A stretch of DNA of 64,000 nt from Hyphomicrobiales bacterium (GTDB taxonomy: Bacteria > Pseudomonadota > Alphaproteobacteria > Rhizobiales > Devosiaceae): contig SEEL01000009.1 in NCBI GenBank assembly GCA_004144345.1, positions 1 through 64,000 of the forward strand. Direction: 5' to 3'. The notes below the pieces were generated by a model, which was given only the letters and a program-made list of their open reading frames with translations, ran no database searches and was not told the origin of the DNA. The position numbers were made by a program, and so were the translations under genes. Positions 24,507-31,596 of the stretch are shown here, in pieces (position 1 is the first letter of the stretch; each line of letters begins with the position of its first letter).

Positions 24507-25496
24507 ATGAAAAGCGCCATTCGCACCATAATCGCGACCGCCGCCCTCGCCGGAGCGATGATCGCTCCCGGCTTCGCCGCCGACCCACTCAAGCTGACGC
24601 TTGGCGCGATGGAAAACGGCACCGTGTTCTGGGAACTCGAGGCGATGAAAGCGCTCGAGCTCGACAAGAAGCACAATCTAGAACTCGAGGTCCGGCCGCT
24701 GGCCGATGCCAAGGCCGGGCAGATTGCCCTGCAGGCGGGTGAGGTCGACGTGATCCTCTCCGACTTCGTCTATGCCTCGATCCAGCGCAATAGCGGCAAC
24801 GAGCTGACCTTCGTGCCGCACTCGCTGGCCGTGGGCGGCCTGATCGTCGATCCGGCGGCCAACATCACCAAGATCGAGGACCTGAAGGGCAAGACGCTGG
24901 CCATTTCGGGCAGCCCGGTCGACAAGAGCTATGTGATCCTGCAGGCCTATTACAACAGCGTGACCGGCACGGCCCTCGCCGACGATGCCACGGTGCGCTT
25001 TGGCGCCCCGCCGCTGATCAACGAACTGATCACCACCGGCCAGGCGCAGGCCTCGCTGAATTTGTGGAACTGGAACGCCCGGGCCAAGCTCGCCGGCAAG
25101 ACCGAACTGATGTCGGTGTGGGACATGCTCAAGGCGCTGGGCGTCACCGAACAGCCGCCGCTCCTCGGCTGGCTGTTCAGCGACAAGACCGCCGCCGACA
25201 AGACCGCCGCGCTGACAGCGTTCCTCGATGCGTCGTTCGACACCAAGGCGGTGCTGCTGAGCGATGACGCGATCTGGGACACGATCCGCCCGGTGATGAA
25301 CGTCAAGGACAATGACGCGCTGTTCGCGCAGCTGCGTGACGACTACCGCCTCGGCATCGTGAGGGGCTATGATCCCAACAATATCAGCGCGGCGCAGCAG
25401 AGCTTCGAGCTGATGGCGAAATATGGTGGGGCGGACGTGGTTGGCGATGTGCCGACGATGGCCGACGGCACCTTCTGGAAGGGATACAGCAAATAA
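24507..25496 (+). CDS. ABC transporter substrate-binding protein (SsuA/TauA/NMT1-like)
   Basis: The start at 24507 lies 6 bases after CTGGAGG and gives 329 residues with a signal peptide ending GFAA. The two-lobed periplasmic binding fold of the NMT1/sulfonate/taurine class is supported by GAMENGTVFWELEAMK, GEVDVILSDFV and KGKTLAISGSPVDKSY. It forms a transporter with the permease and ATPase that follow. The operon then continues into the ATPase of the PQQ-associated system, so this transporter may serve quinoprotein metabolism (for example a metal chelate, thiamin-like or sulfonate compound). The substrate is not readable. Confidence 0.88.
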   Translation: MKSAIRTIIATAALAGAMIAPGFAADPLKLTLGAMENGTVFWELEAMKALELDKKHNLELEVRPLADAKAGQIALQAGEVDVILSDFVYASIQRNSGNELTFVPHSLAVGGLIVDPAANITKIEDLKGKTLAISGSPVDKSYVILQAYYNSVTGTALADDATVRFGAPPLINELITTGQAQASLNLWNWNARAKLAGKTELMSVWDMLKALGVTEQPPLLGWLFSDKTAADKTAALTAFLDASFDTKAVLLSDDAIWDTIRPVMNVKDNDALFAQLRDDYRLGIVRGYDPNNISAAQQSFELMAKYGGADVVGDVPTMADGTFWKGYSK

Positions 25497-25525
25497 GCTT
25501 CCTGCCTGCGGGCAAGCCACTGACC

Positions 25526-25555
25526 AAGGTCGCGCGTAAGAACACGCGCGACCTT
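25526..25555 (+). other. Intercistronic hairpin between binding protein and permease
   Basis: AAGGTCGCGCG (25526-25536) and CGCGCGACCTT (25545-25555) form a perfect 11-bp stem with an 8-base loop, ending directly before the GTG at 25556. Such hairpins often protect binding-protein mRNA and lower permease expression. Here it would also mask the permease initiation region. Confidence 0.65.
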
Positions 25556-26293
25556 GTGCTTGAGGCGCTCTCCCTGCCGCTGCTGCTGGCGATCTGGCAG
25601 CTGCTGGCGATGATTTTTCCCGGCCGCCTGTTCCCCTCGCCCATCGCCGTGGCGGTGGAACTGTGGGATCTGACGCTGCACGGCAAGCTGCTCGCCGATC
25701 TGGGCAAGACGCTGATGCGCGCGATCACGGCCTTCCTGCTTGCCATGACCGTCGGCACTGCCCTCGGCATCATTTTCGGCCGGGTGCGCTGGGCCGACCG
25801 GCTGTTCTCCACCTGGGTGGTGGTTGGCCTCAATCTGCCGGCGATCGTGATCGCCATCGCGCTCTATATCTGGCTGGGGCTGACCGAGACGGCCCTGCTG
25901 ATTGCGGTGGTGCTCAACAAGGTGCCGCTGGTGATCATCAATATCCGCGAAGGCGTGCGCTCGTTCTCGCGCGACTATGACGAGCTGGGCGCGGCCTTCC
26001 GCCTGCCCTTCTGGCGGCGGCTGCGACTGATCTTCATCCCGCAGCTGATGCCGTTCGCGCTCGCCGCGGCCCGTACCGGCCTGTCGCTCATCTGGAAGAT
26101 CGTTCTGGTGTTCGAGGTGCTCGGGTCGGATGGCGGCGTCGGTTTCCGGGTCTCGGTGTTTTTCCAGTTCTTCGACATCACCGGCATCCTTGCCTATACG
26201 ACAGCCTTCATCCTCGTGGTGCTGGCGTTCGAATACCTCGTGATGCGGCCTCTTGAACGCAGGATTTTGAGATGGCGAGCGGACCCGGCATAA
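25556..26293 (+). CDS. ABC transporter permease (SsuC/TauC-like)
   Basis: A membrane protein of 245 residues from GTG 25556, with six predicted helices. The inner-membrane EAA loop is recognisable in YDELGAAFRLPFWRRLRLIFIPQLMP. The start is uncertain: no ribosome binding site precedes the GTG, and the frame is open upstream through the hairpin at 25526-25555 as far as the binding-protein stop, without ATG, GTG or TTG. Initiation may depend on coupling. It pairs with the ATPase at 26272, whose start lies inside this gene (22-base overlap). Confidence 0.85.
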   Translation: MLEALSLPLLLAIWQLLAMIFPGRLFPSPIAVAVELWDLTLHGKLLADLGKTLMRAITAFLLAMTVGTALGIIFGRVRWADRLFSTWVVVGLNLPAIVIAIALYIWLGLTETALLIAVVLNKVPLVIINIREGVRSFSRDYDELGAAFRLPFWRRLRLIFIPQLMPFALAAARTGLSLIWKIVLVFEVLGSDGGVGFRVSVFFQFFDITGILAYTTAFILVVLAFEYLVMRPLERRILRWRADPA

Positions 26294-26991
26294 AGATCAC
26301 CATAAGCGAGAAGCGCTTCGCGAATGCGGAGACGGCGCTGTTCACGGACATCTCACTCGAGATCGCGCCGCATTCGGTGACGGCGCTGGTCGGGCCATCG
26401 GGCGTCGGCAAATCGACCCTGCTGCGCATGATTGCGGGCATCGACACCGATTTCGACGGCGAGATCCGGGTTGGCGGGCAGCGCGCCGAAGCGGCACCGC
26501 CGCCGGGCTTCGTGTTCCAGGATGCGCGGCTGCTGCCGTGGCTGACGGCGCTCGACAATATTCTCGCCGTGGCGCCGCATGTGGCGGAAGAGACAGCACG
26601 CGGGCTGCTCGACCGGGTGGGCCTCAAGGGCAGCGAGACTGCCTATCCGCATGAGCTGTCCGGCGGCATGCAGCGGCGCGTGGCGCTGGCGCGGGCGTTC
26701 TCGGTGAATGCCGGGCTGCTGCTGCTCGACGAGCCATTCGTGTCGCTCGACCGGACGCTGGTGGGCGAACTACAGGGGCTCTTCCTCGAACTGGTGGCGG
26801 CAGAGCGGCCGACGGTGGTGCTGGTGACGCATCTGGCCGAAGACGCGGCGCGGCTCGCCGATCGCGCGGTGATGCTGAAGGGCCGCCCTGCCCGCATTGC
26901 CTCGGATATTGAACTGGCGGTGCCGCGCGGCGAGCGGTCGGCGCTCGACCATGCGCGGCTGGGCCGGCAGATCGAGGAGCATGTGCGATGA
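26272..26991 (+). CDS. ABC transporter ATPase (SsuB/TauB-like)
   Basis: A 239-residue ATPase with Walker A GPSGVGKST (about residues 42-50), Q-loop FVFQDARLLPW, signature LSGGMQRR and Walker B LLLLDEPF. QDARLLPW is typical of nitrate/sulfonate/taurine-class ATPases. It overlaps the permease gene by 22 bases and the next ATPase gene by 4, so four genes are probably co-transcribed. It is expected to energise the permease at 25556. Confidence 0.92.
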   Translation: MASGPGIKITISEKRFANAETALFTDISLEIAPHSVTALVGPSGVGKSTLLRMIAGIDTDFDGEIRVGGQRAEAAPPPGFVFQDARLLPWLTALDNILAVAPHVAEETARGLLDRVGLKGSETAYPHELSGGMQRRVALARAFSVNAGLLLLDEPFVSLDRTLVGELQGLFLELVAAERPTVVLVTHLAEDAARLADRAVMLKGRPARIASDIELAVPRGERSALDHARLGRQIEEHVR

Positions 26992-27746
26992 GCGAGCCGG
27001 TGCTCGACCTCGAAGAGGTGCGCAAATCCTACGGCAAGGTGGAGGCGGTGCGCGGCGTCAGCCTCAGGGTCGCGCCCGGCGAGATCGTCGGCCTGCTCGG
27101 ACCTAACGGCGCCGGCAAATCGACGCTGTTCCAGATCGCGGCCGGATTGTTCGCGCCGGATTCGGGGGACGTGAAGCTCTTCGGGCTCGACTACAAGCGC
27201 AATTCGTCGAAAATCCTCAAGCGGCTGGGCGTGGTGTTCCAGTCGCGCTCGGTTGATCTCGACATGACGGTCAAGGCCAACCTCGCCTTCCACGGCAATC
27301 TGTTTGGCCTCACCGGCAGGACGTTGCGGGACCGGATCGCCGAGACGACGGAACTGCTCGAGATCGGCGACCTGACGGCAAAGCCGGTGCGGACGCTGTC
27401 GGGCGGCAATCAGCGGCGCGTCGAGATTGCGCGGGCGCTGCTCAATGCGCCGGATCTGCTGCTGATGGACGAACCGACAGTGGGCCTTGACCCGGCGATG
27501 CGGCGCCTCGTGACATCGCATATGCAGAAGGTGCGCGAGCAGAAGGGCACATCGATCCTGTGGTCGACGCATCTGGTGGAAGAGGTGATGGACGCCGACC
27601 GGATCGCGCTGATCATGAAGGGCGAGATTATCCGCGACACGACGCCGGCGGGTTTGCTCGACGCGACAGGCGCGGCCGATTTGACGGAAGCCTATATCAA
27701 ACTAACGGGCGTGGCGGCGAACGCCGTTCCAGCGGCCGAGGCCTAG
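26988..27746 (+). CDS. ATPase of the PQQ-associated ABC-2 type system
   Basis: A 252-residue ATPase with Walker A GPNGAGKST, Q-loop VVFQSRSVDLDMTV, signature LSGGNQRRVEIARALL and Walker B LLLMDEPTVGLDP. The form matches the ATP-binding protein of PQQ-dependent alcohol dehydrogenase systems (PedC/LutE type), the natural partner of the ABC-2 permease at 20966-21778. It is the last gene of the SsuACB-like operon, so the two halves of this transporter lie in divergent operons. Its last four bases overlap the end of the convergent LysR gene. Confidence 0.9.
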   Translation: MSEPVLDLEEVRKSYGKVEAVRGVSLRVAPGEIVGLLGPNGAGKSTLFQIAAGLFAPDSGDVKLFGLDYKRNSSKILKRLGVVFQSRSVDLDMTVKANLAFHGNLFGLTGRTLRDRIAETTELLEIGDLTAKPVRTLSGGNQRRVEIARALLNAPDLLLMDEPTVGLDPAMRRLVTSHMQKVREQKGTSILWSTHLVEEVMDADRIALIMKGEIIRDTTPAGLLDATGAADLTEAYIKLTGVAANAVPAAEA

Positions 27747-28723
27747 CCCGTCGACGTTACCAGGCGGATGGCGTCGAACTTCATCTCTTCGCGATATTCG
27801 TCGCGGCAGAAATCGACCAGGCGCCGGTAGATATTGGCGTAGGACGGCAAGGTCAGCAGATGCTTGGGCATCACCAGAACGAGATTGCGCACGATCTCGG
27901 TGGGGATGAACTGCAGCTTGACCCGATCGACATCAGGCAGATTGGGCAGCATCGACATGGGGCAATGTGCCGTGGCGAGGCCGGCGGCGACGATGTCGGT
28001 GGCCGCCGCATAAGTGATGGCGCGGAAGGTCGGCGACGAGCCGGGCAGATGGTGCCGGTACCATTCCTCGGTCTGGGCGCGCAGTTGCTGGTTGGAATAG
28101 ACGTCGACGAAATGACCGAGCGGCTCGGGCAGCGGTTCGCCGCGCGGGCCGGGCTTGAGGGCGGCGCGCACTTCAGCGGCAGGAACGCTGGAGGGGACGA
28201 CCCACGCCAGCTGGTCCTGGAAAATATCGGTGATGACGAAGGAGTTGCGGTCCTCGGCCAGCGCATCGACATTGATGATGGCGCAGTTGAGCTGATGGAG
28301 GCGGAGCTTTTCGACAAGCTCGGCACTCGACAGGCCGTAGAAGAGATCGAATTTGGTGAAGCCGGGCTCTTCGCGCGCGATGCGGGCCGCGGCGGCGACG
28401 AAGCGGCCGCGCAGCGTGGGCGTCACGCCGATATGGAGGCTGACGCTGTTGTCGATGAAGCGCTGGCGATGCTCGTCGACGGAATTTTCCATCTGCTGCA
28501 GCATGGAGTCGCCGGTGCGGAACCAGTATTCACCGGCGGGCGTGAGGCTTATGAGGCCGGTGCGGTTGCGGCGGAGCAGCGGGGTGCCCAGCATTTCCTC
28601 GAGCTTGGCGAGCTGCTGCGAGATCGACGGCTGAGACAGGCCCATGCGCCGCGACGCCTTGGTGATCGACCCGGCGACAACGACGGCCCGAAACATCTCG
28701 AGCTGTTTCAGCGAAATATCCAA
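27743..28723 (-). CDS. LysR family transcriptional regulator
   Basis: A 326-residue regulator. The start is TTG at 28723 behind GGAG (8-base spacing). The N-terminal winged helix-turn-helix is clear (LEMFRAVVVAGSITKASRRMGLSQPSISQQLAKLEEMLG), followed by a periplasmic-binding-type effector domain. It overlaps convergently with the ABC ATPase gene and is divergent from the MotA-like trio. The target is therefore either the ABC operon or the trio. The palindrome TAACGTTA lies at 28752-28759, 29 bp upstream of its start, and could be part of a LysR site. Confidence 0.9.
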   Translation of the reverse strand: MDISLKQLEMFRAVVVAGSITKASRRMGLSQPSISQQLAKLEEMLGTPLLRRNRTGLISLTPAGEYWFRTGDSMLQQMENSVDEHRQRFIDNSVSLHIGVTPTLRGRFVAAAARIAREEPGFTKFDLFYGLSSAELVEKLRLHQLNCAIINVDALAEDRNSFVITDIFQDQLAWVVPSSVPAAEVRAALKPGPRGEPLPEPLGHFVDVYSNQQLRAQTEEWYRHHLPGSSPTFRAITYAAATDIVAAGLATAHCPMSMLPNLPDVDRVKLQFIPTEIVRNLVLVMPKHLLTLPSYANIYRRLVDFCRDEYREEMKFDAIRLVTSTG

Positions 28724-28988
28724 GGGAGGGGCTCCTATCGAGCCTATCAGATAACGTTACCGGCCAGGGGGGAAGTATGTATTTAGTCGCAGTTTGAACG
28801 TTCCTAAAGGGCTTGACCGCAGATGTGATCGCGATCGCGGCGGGCGGCATGGAGCCGGGAACAGAGTTGATACCAATGAGTTTTGCGGCAGTTCCCGGCG
28901 GCCCGGCATATCGGAGCCGCCAATCTTGTTCATTGGAATCGCTGCAGCAGGCCCGTGCCAGTTTCAGCAACGAGGAAGCCGAGGAAAC

Positions 28989-29792
28989 ATGCAGGATATC
29001 GACGTCAGCACCGCCAACGCGGCGCCAAGGGGTAATGCCGTGCTCGGAACGCCGGCAGAAATCAGAGATTTTGCGCCGGTCCTCAAATGGCTGCTCGTGA
29101 ATTTGCTGGTCGCGATCGCGCTGATCGTCCTGTGGTCGCTGGGGCTGATCCAGCAGGTGCTGGAGACCGACCACACGCGCGTGGCGCTGGTGATCTTCGC
29201 GATCTTTGCGCTGACCTCGCTGCATTGCTTGTATCAGACCTGGGTGACCTCGCGTGACCTCGTCACGGCGCGGCATGTGAGCGCCGCGGTGAACGCCGCC
29301 GACGCCATTCCGGTACAATTGGCCGATGGCCGCGTGATGCTGGATGGGCAGGTGCTAGAAGCCGGCGTGATTTCGACCCACATCGCCAATTTGATCCGCA
29401 AGGCCTCGCTCGGCCAGGGCGGCGGCTTCGACCAGACGGTGCTGCTGCGCTCGCTGGCCGACCGGCTGCGGTCGCGCGAGAAGCTGGGCCTGTTCGTGTC
29501 GGAAGCGCTGCTGCGCCTGGCGCTGCTGGGCACCGCCATCGGCTTCATCCTGATGCTTATCCCGCTGTCGGGACTTAGCTCGTTCGACGCCGAGACGCTG
29601 CGCGGCGCGCTCGCCGGCATGACCGCCGGCATGGCGATTGCGCTCAACGTGACGGTGACAGGCATCGGCGCGGCGCTGGTGCTGAAGTTCCAGTATTACC
29701 TGCTGGACGAGGCGATCGGCGAACTGTTCGAGATCATCACCGAGACGACCGAAGTCTCCGTCCTTCCCCGCATCGGCAAAGCTGAAGGATGA
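28989..29792 (+). CDS. MotA/TolQ/ExbB-like membrane protein of an uncharacterised three-gene unit
   Basis: The start at 28989 is preceded by GAGGAA. The 267-residue protein has four predicted membrane segments (about 27-50, 58-78, 172-192, 211-235). The last two carry the MotA/TolQ/ExbB proton-channel pattern: LALLGTAIGF, then ALAGMTAGMAIALNVTVTGIGAALVLKFQYY. Between helices 2 and 3 lies a cytoplasmic region of about 90 residues. It overlaps the ExbD-like gene by four bases. It has no flagellar, Tol or TonB neighbours and no Zorya genes, so the driven partner is unknown. Confidence 0.82.
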   Translation: MQDIDVSTANAAPRGNAVLGTPAEIRDFAPVLKWLLVNLLVAIALIVLWSLGLIQQVLETDHTRVALVIFAIFALTSLHCLYQTWVTSRDLVTARHVSAAVNAADAIPVQLADGRVMLDGQVLEAGVISTHIANLIRKASLGQGGGFDQTVLLRSLADRLRSREKLGLFVSEALLRLALLGTAIGFILMLIPLSGLSSFDAETLRGALAGMTAGMAIALNVTVTGIGAALVLKFQYYLLDEAIGELFEIITETTEVSVLPRIGKAEG

Positions 29793-30418
29793 ACGACGAG
29801 AGCCTGTTCACCGGGGCCAGCGACGACGGCACGTTCGTTCCCTTCACGGACATCCTGTTCAACGCGCTGCTCGGCTTTGCGGTGATGCTGTTCATCGCGT
29901 TCGCGCTGATCAAGCCGGACGACAAGACCGGCAATATCAACATCATGGCGGAGATGCTGATCACGGTCACCTGGCCGGACAACAGCCCCGACGACGTCGA
30001 TGTGTATGTGCGCGATCCGCAGGACAACATCGTCTGGTACAACACGCTGGACCGCGGCTTCCTGCATCTGGATCGCGACGATCGCGGCGAATATCTCGAC
30101 CAGGTCATGGTTGATGGCGAAAAGGTGACGTTCCCGCTGAACCAGGAGACGGTGACCGTGCGCGGCATCGTGCCGGGCGAGTACACGGTGAACGTGTATG
30201 CCTTCCTCAATCCGTCGGGCATGCCGATCCCGGTGTCGGTGAAGGTTGAAAAACTCAATCCGACCGTAAAGGTGATCTACTACGAGTCGATGAAGCTGAC
30301 CTATGTGGGCGATGAGAGGACGGCGATCCGCTTCTCCATGGATGCGGATGGCGAAATCACCGATCTCAACACCATGCAGGATTCCCTCGTCGACGCCGTG
30401 AGGGCCCCGAAAAAATGA
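29789..30418 (+). CDS. ExbD/TolR-like protein with a DUF2135-like beta-sandwich domain
   Basis: A 209-residue protein with one N-terminal membrane helix (about residues 16-40). Asp21 in PFTDILFN sits where ExbD/TolR/MotB carry their proton-accepting aspartate. The periplasmic part (about 45-190) resembles DUF2135-type domains (WPDNSPDDVDVYVRDPQDN, RDDRGEYLD, PGEYTVNVYAFL) and not the usual ExbD or OmpA-like domain. The putative proton channel would therefore drive or sense something through an unusual domain. Its coding frame overlaps both neighbours by four bases. Confidence 0.78.
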   Translation: MNDESLFTGASDDGTFVPFTDILFNALLGFAVMLFIAFALIKPDDKTGNINIMAEMLITVTWPDNSPDDVDVYVRDPQDNIVWYNTLDRGFLHLDRDDRGEYLDQVMVDGEKVTFPLNQETVTVRGIVPGEYTVNVYAFLNPSGMPIPVSVKVEKLNPTVKVIYYESMKLTYVGDERTAIRFSMDADGEITDLNTMQDSLVDAVRAPKK

Positions 30419-31050
30419 CCGCGCAGCAGATCGCCCTGTGGGGAACGGTAGGTGTCTACGGGCTGGTGGCGCTGCTGCTGGTCAGCCTTAACATCTTTTC
30501 GCTGTGGCGGTGGTGGATCAAGGCGGCGGCCATCGTGCTGACCGGCGTGATGTTCCTGTCGGCCTACAGCGTCATCTCCGGCCTCATCGGCTGGCCCAGC
30601 GACGCGCGGCTGCCGACGCGCTTCAGCCTGCTCCACACCTATGTGGAGGAGCCCAACAAGCTGTCGGGCGACCCTGGCCATATCTATCTGTGGGTGCAGG
30701 AACTCGATGCGCAGCAGGTGCCGATTGCGGCCCCGCGCGCCTATGTGATGCCGTTTGTGGTCGAGACCATGAAGGGTGTAACCCAGAGCCAGGAAATGCT
30801 CGACCGCGGCGAAGCCGTGTTGGGTGAGTCCACCGAGCAGGTCGTGCAAAGCAGCGGCAAGCCGGGTGAAGAGGCGACCAGTTCGGACAACAAATATGCC
30901 GAGACCGGCGGGATAAACCTGTCGCTCGGCGGCACGCCCACCGACAAGGGCGCCGGCTCGATCTTCGGCTTCCCGGGCGGGCAAACTGTGAATTTCTCGC
31001 CGATGCCGCCGCCGCCGATGCCCCAGAAGGCCGCGATCCCGCAAGGCTGA
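30415..31050 (+). CDS. Membrane protein of unknown function, third gene of the MotA/ExbB-like unit
   Basis: A 211-residue protein with two N-terminal hydrophobic segments (about 6-28 and 35-58). An extracytoplasmic region follows (LHTYVEEPNKLSGDPGHIYLWVQ) and then a low-complexity tail rich in Gly, Ser and Pro (GGTPTDKGAGS, PMPPPPMP). I recognise no family. Four-base overlap with the ExbD-like gene shows it belongs to the unit. The proline-rich C-terminus could span part of the periplasm or bind a partner. Confidence 0.75.
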   Translation: MTAQQIALWGTVGVYGLVALLLVSLNIFSLWRWWIKAAAIVLTGVMFLSAYSVISGLIGWPSDARLPTRFSLLHTYVEEPNKLSGDPGHIYLWVQELDAQQVPIAAPRAYVMPFVVETMKGVTQSQEMLDRGEAVLGESTEQVVQSSGKPGEEATSSDNKYAETGGINLSLGGTPTDKGAGSIFGFPGGQTVNFSPMPPPPMPQKAAIPQG

Positions 31051-31076
31051 TCCCGCCGCACGCGAATGCGGCGGGA
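31051..31076 (+). terminator. Hairpin terminator after the three-gene unit
   Basis: TCCCGCCGCA (31051-31060) and TGCGGCGGGA (31067-31076) form a perfect 10-bp stem with a 6-base loop, immediately after the stop codon. No U-tract follows. It lies between convergent genes and may act for both strands. Confidence 0.7.
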
Positions 31077-31089
31077 CGAGCGGTTGCCA

Positions 31090-31386
31090 TCAGACTGCCG
31101 CAGCGGCAATCGATGCGACGGCAACGCGCTGGAAGCCAGCTTCGAGCGCGAGATGGAAGTTCGAGCTCGCGCAGACATTGTCGTCGCGGCAGAACACATC
31201 GGTCAGCGGCGTGGCGCAGAACGAGAAGCTGCCGCCTTCGATGAGATGGTAACCCTCGCCCTTGCAGAAGGCGCGCACGTCGGCCCGCGAACCGCTGAAG
31301 TCGGTGGACGCCGGAGCGGCCAGAGCCATGGTTGCCAGACCCAGCAGAGCTGCAAGGCCAGTGGCGATAATCTTGGTCGTATGCAT
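31090..31386 (-). CDS. Small secreted cysteine-containing protein of unknown function
   Basis: A 98-residue precursor with a signal peptide (about 1-23, ending ALAA). The mature peptide of about 75 residues has four cysteines (FCKGEGYH, FCATP, FCRDD, VCASS), probably two disulfides. I recognise no family. The gene is divergent from the second LuxR-type gene. An imperfect copy of the TCATCC-N4-GGATGA repeat lies 73 bp upstream of its start, so it may be a target of that regulator. Confidence 0.75.
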   Translation of the reverse strand: MHTTKIIATGLAALLGLATMALAAPASTDFSGSRADVRAFCKGEGYHLIEGGSFSFCATPLTDVFCRDDNVCASSNFHLALEAGFQRVAVASIAAAAV

Positions 31387-31458
31387 TTGTCGTTTCCTTG
31401 AACGTTGTGGTGCCCGTAACCGCGGTGGGGGTTTTGCACCCGGCGAAACGGCGCCGCG

Positions 31459-31474
31459 TCATCCGAGCGGAGGA
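31459..31474. promoter_or_regulatory. Imperfect LuxR-type site B1 (TCATCC-N4-GGAGGA)
   Basis: TCATCCGAGCGGAGGA differs by one base from a perfect inverted repeat and matches the site at 32751-32766 in 14 of 16 positions. It lies between the divergent small secreted gene and the LuxR-type gene, where autoregulation would be expected. Confidence 0.45.
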
Positions 31475-31596
31475 CGCGATTTCGGATTTCCGTTCAGTTA
31501 GTGTTCATCGGCCGGGGCCGGAGGGGCGGTTCATCCTGGCTTCAGCTTCAGGGGCATAGGGGGCGCCGGTTTTGCACAGGCGGCAGAGGCCCCATC

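Noticed and set aside
28989-31050. Zorya anti-phage system
   Set aside because: The MotA-like and ExbD-like genes recall ZorA and ZorB. However, the second protein lacks an OmpA-like domain and no ZorC/ZorD or ZorE gene follows.
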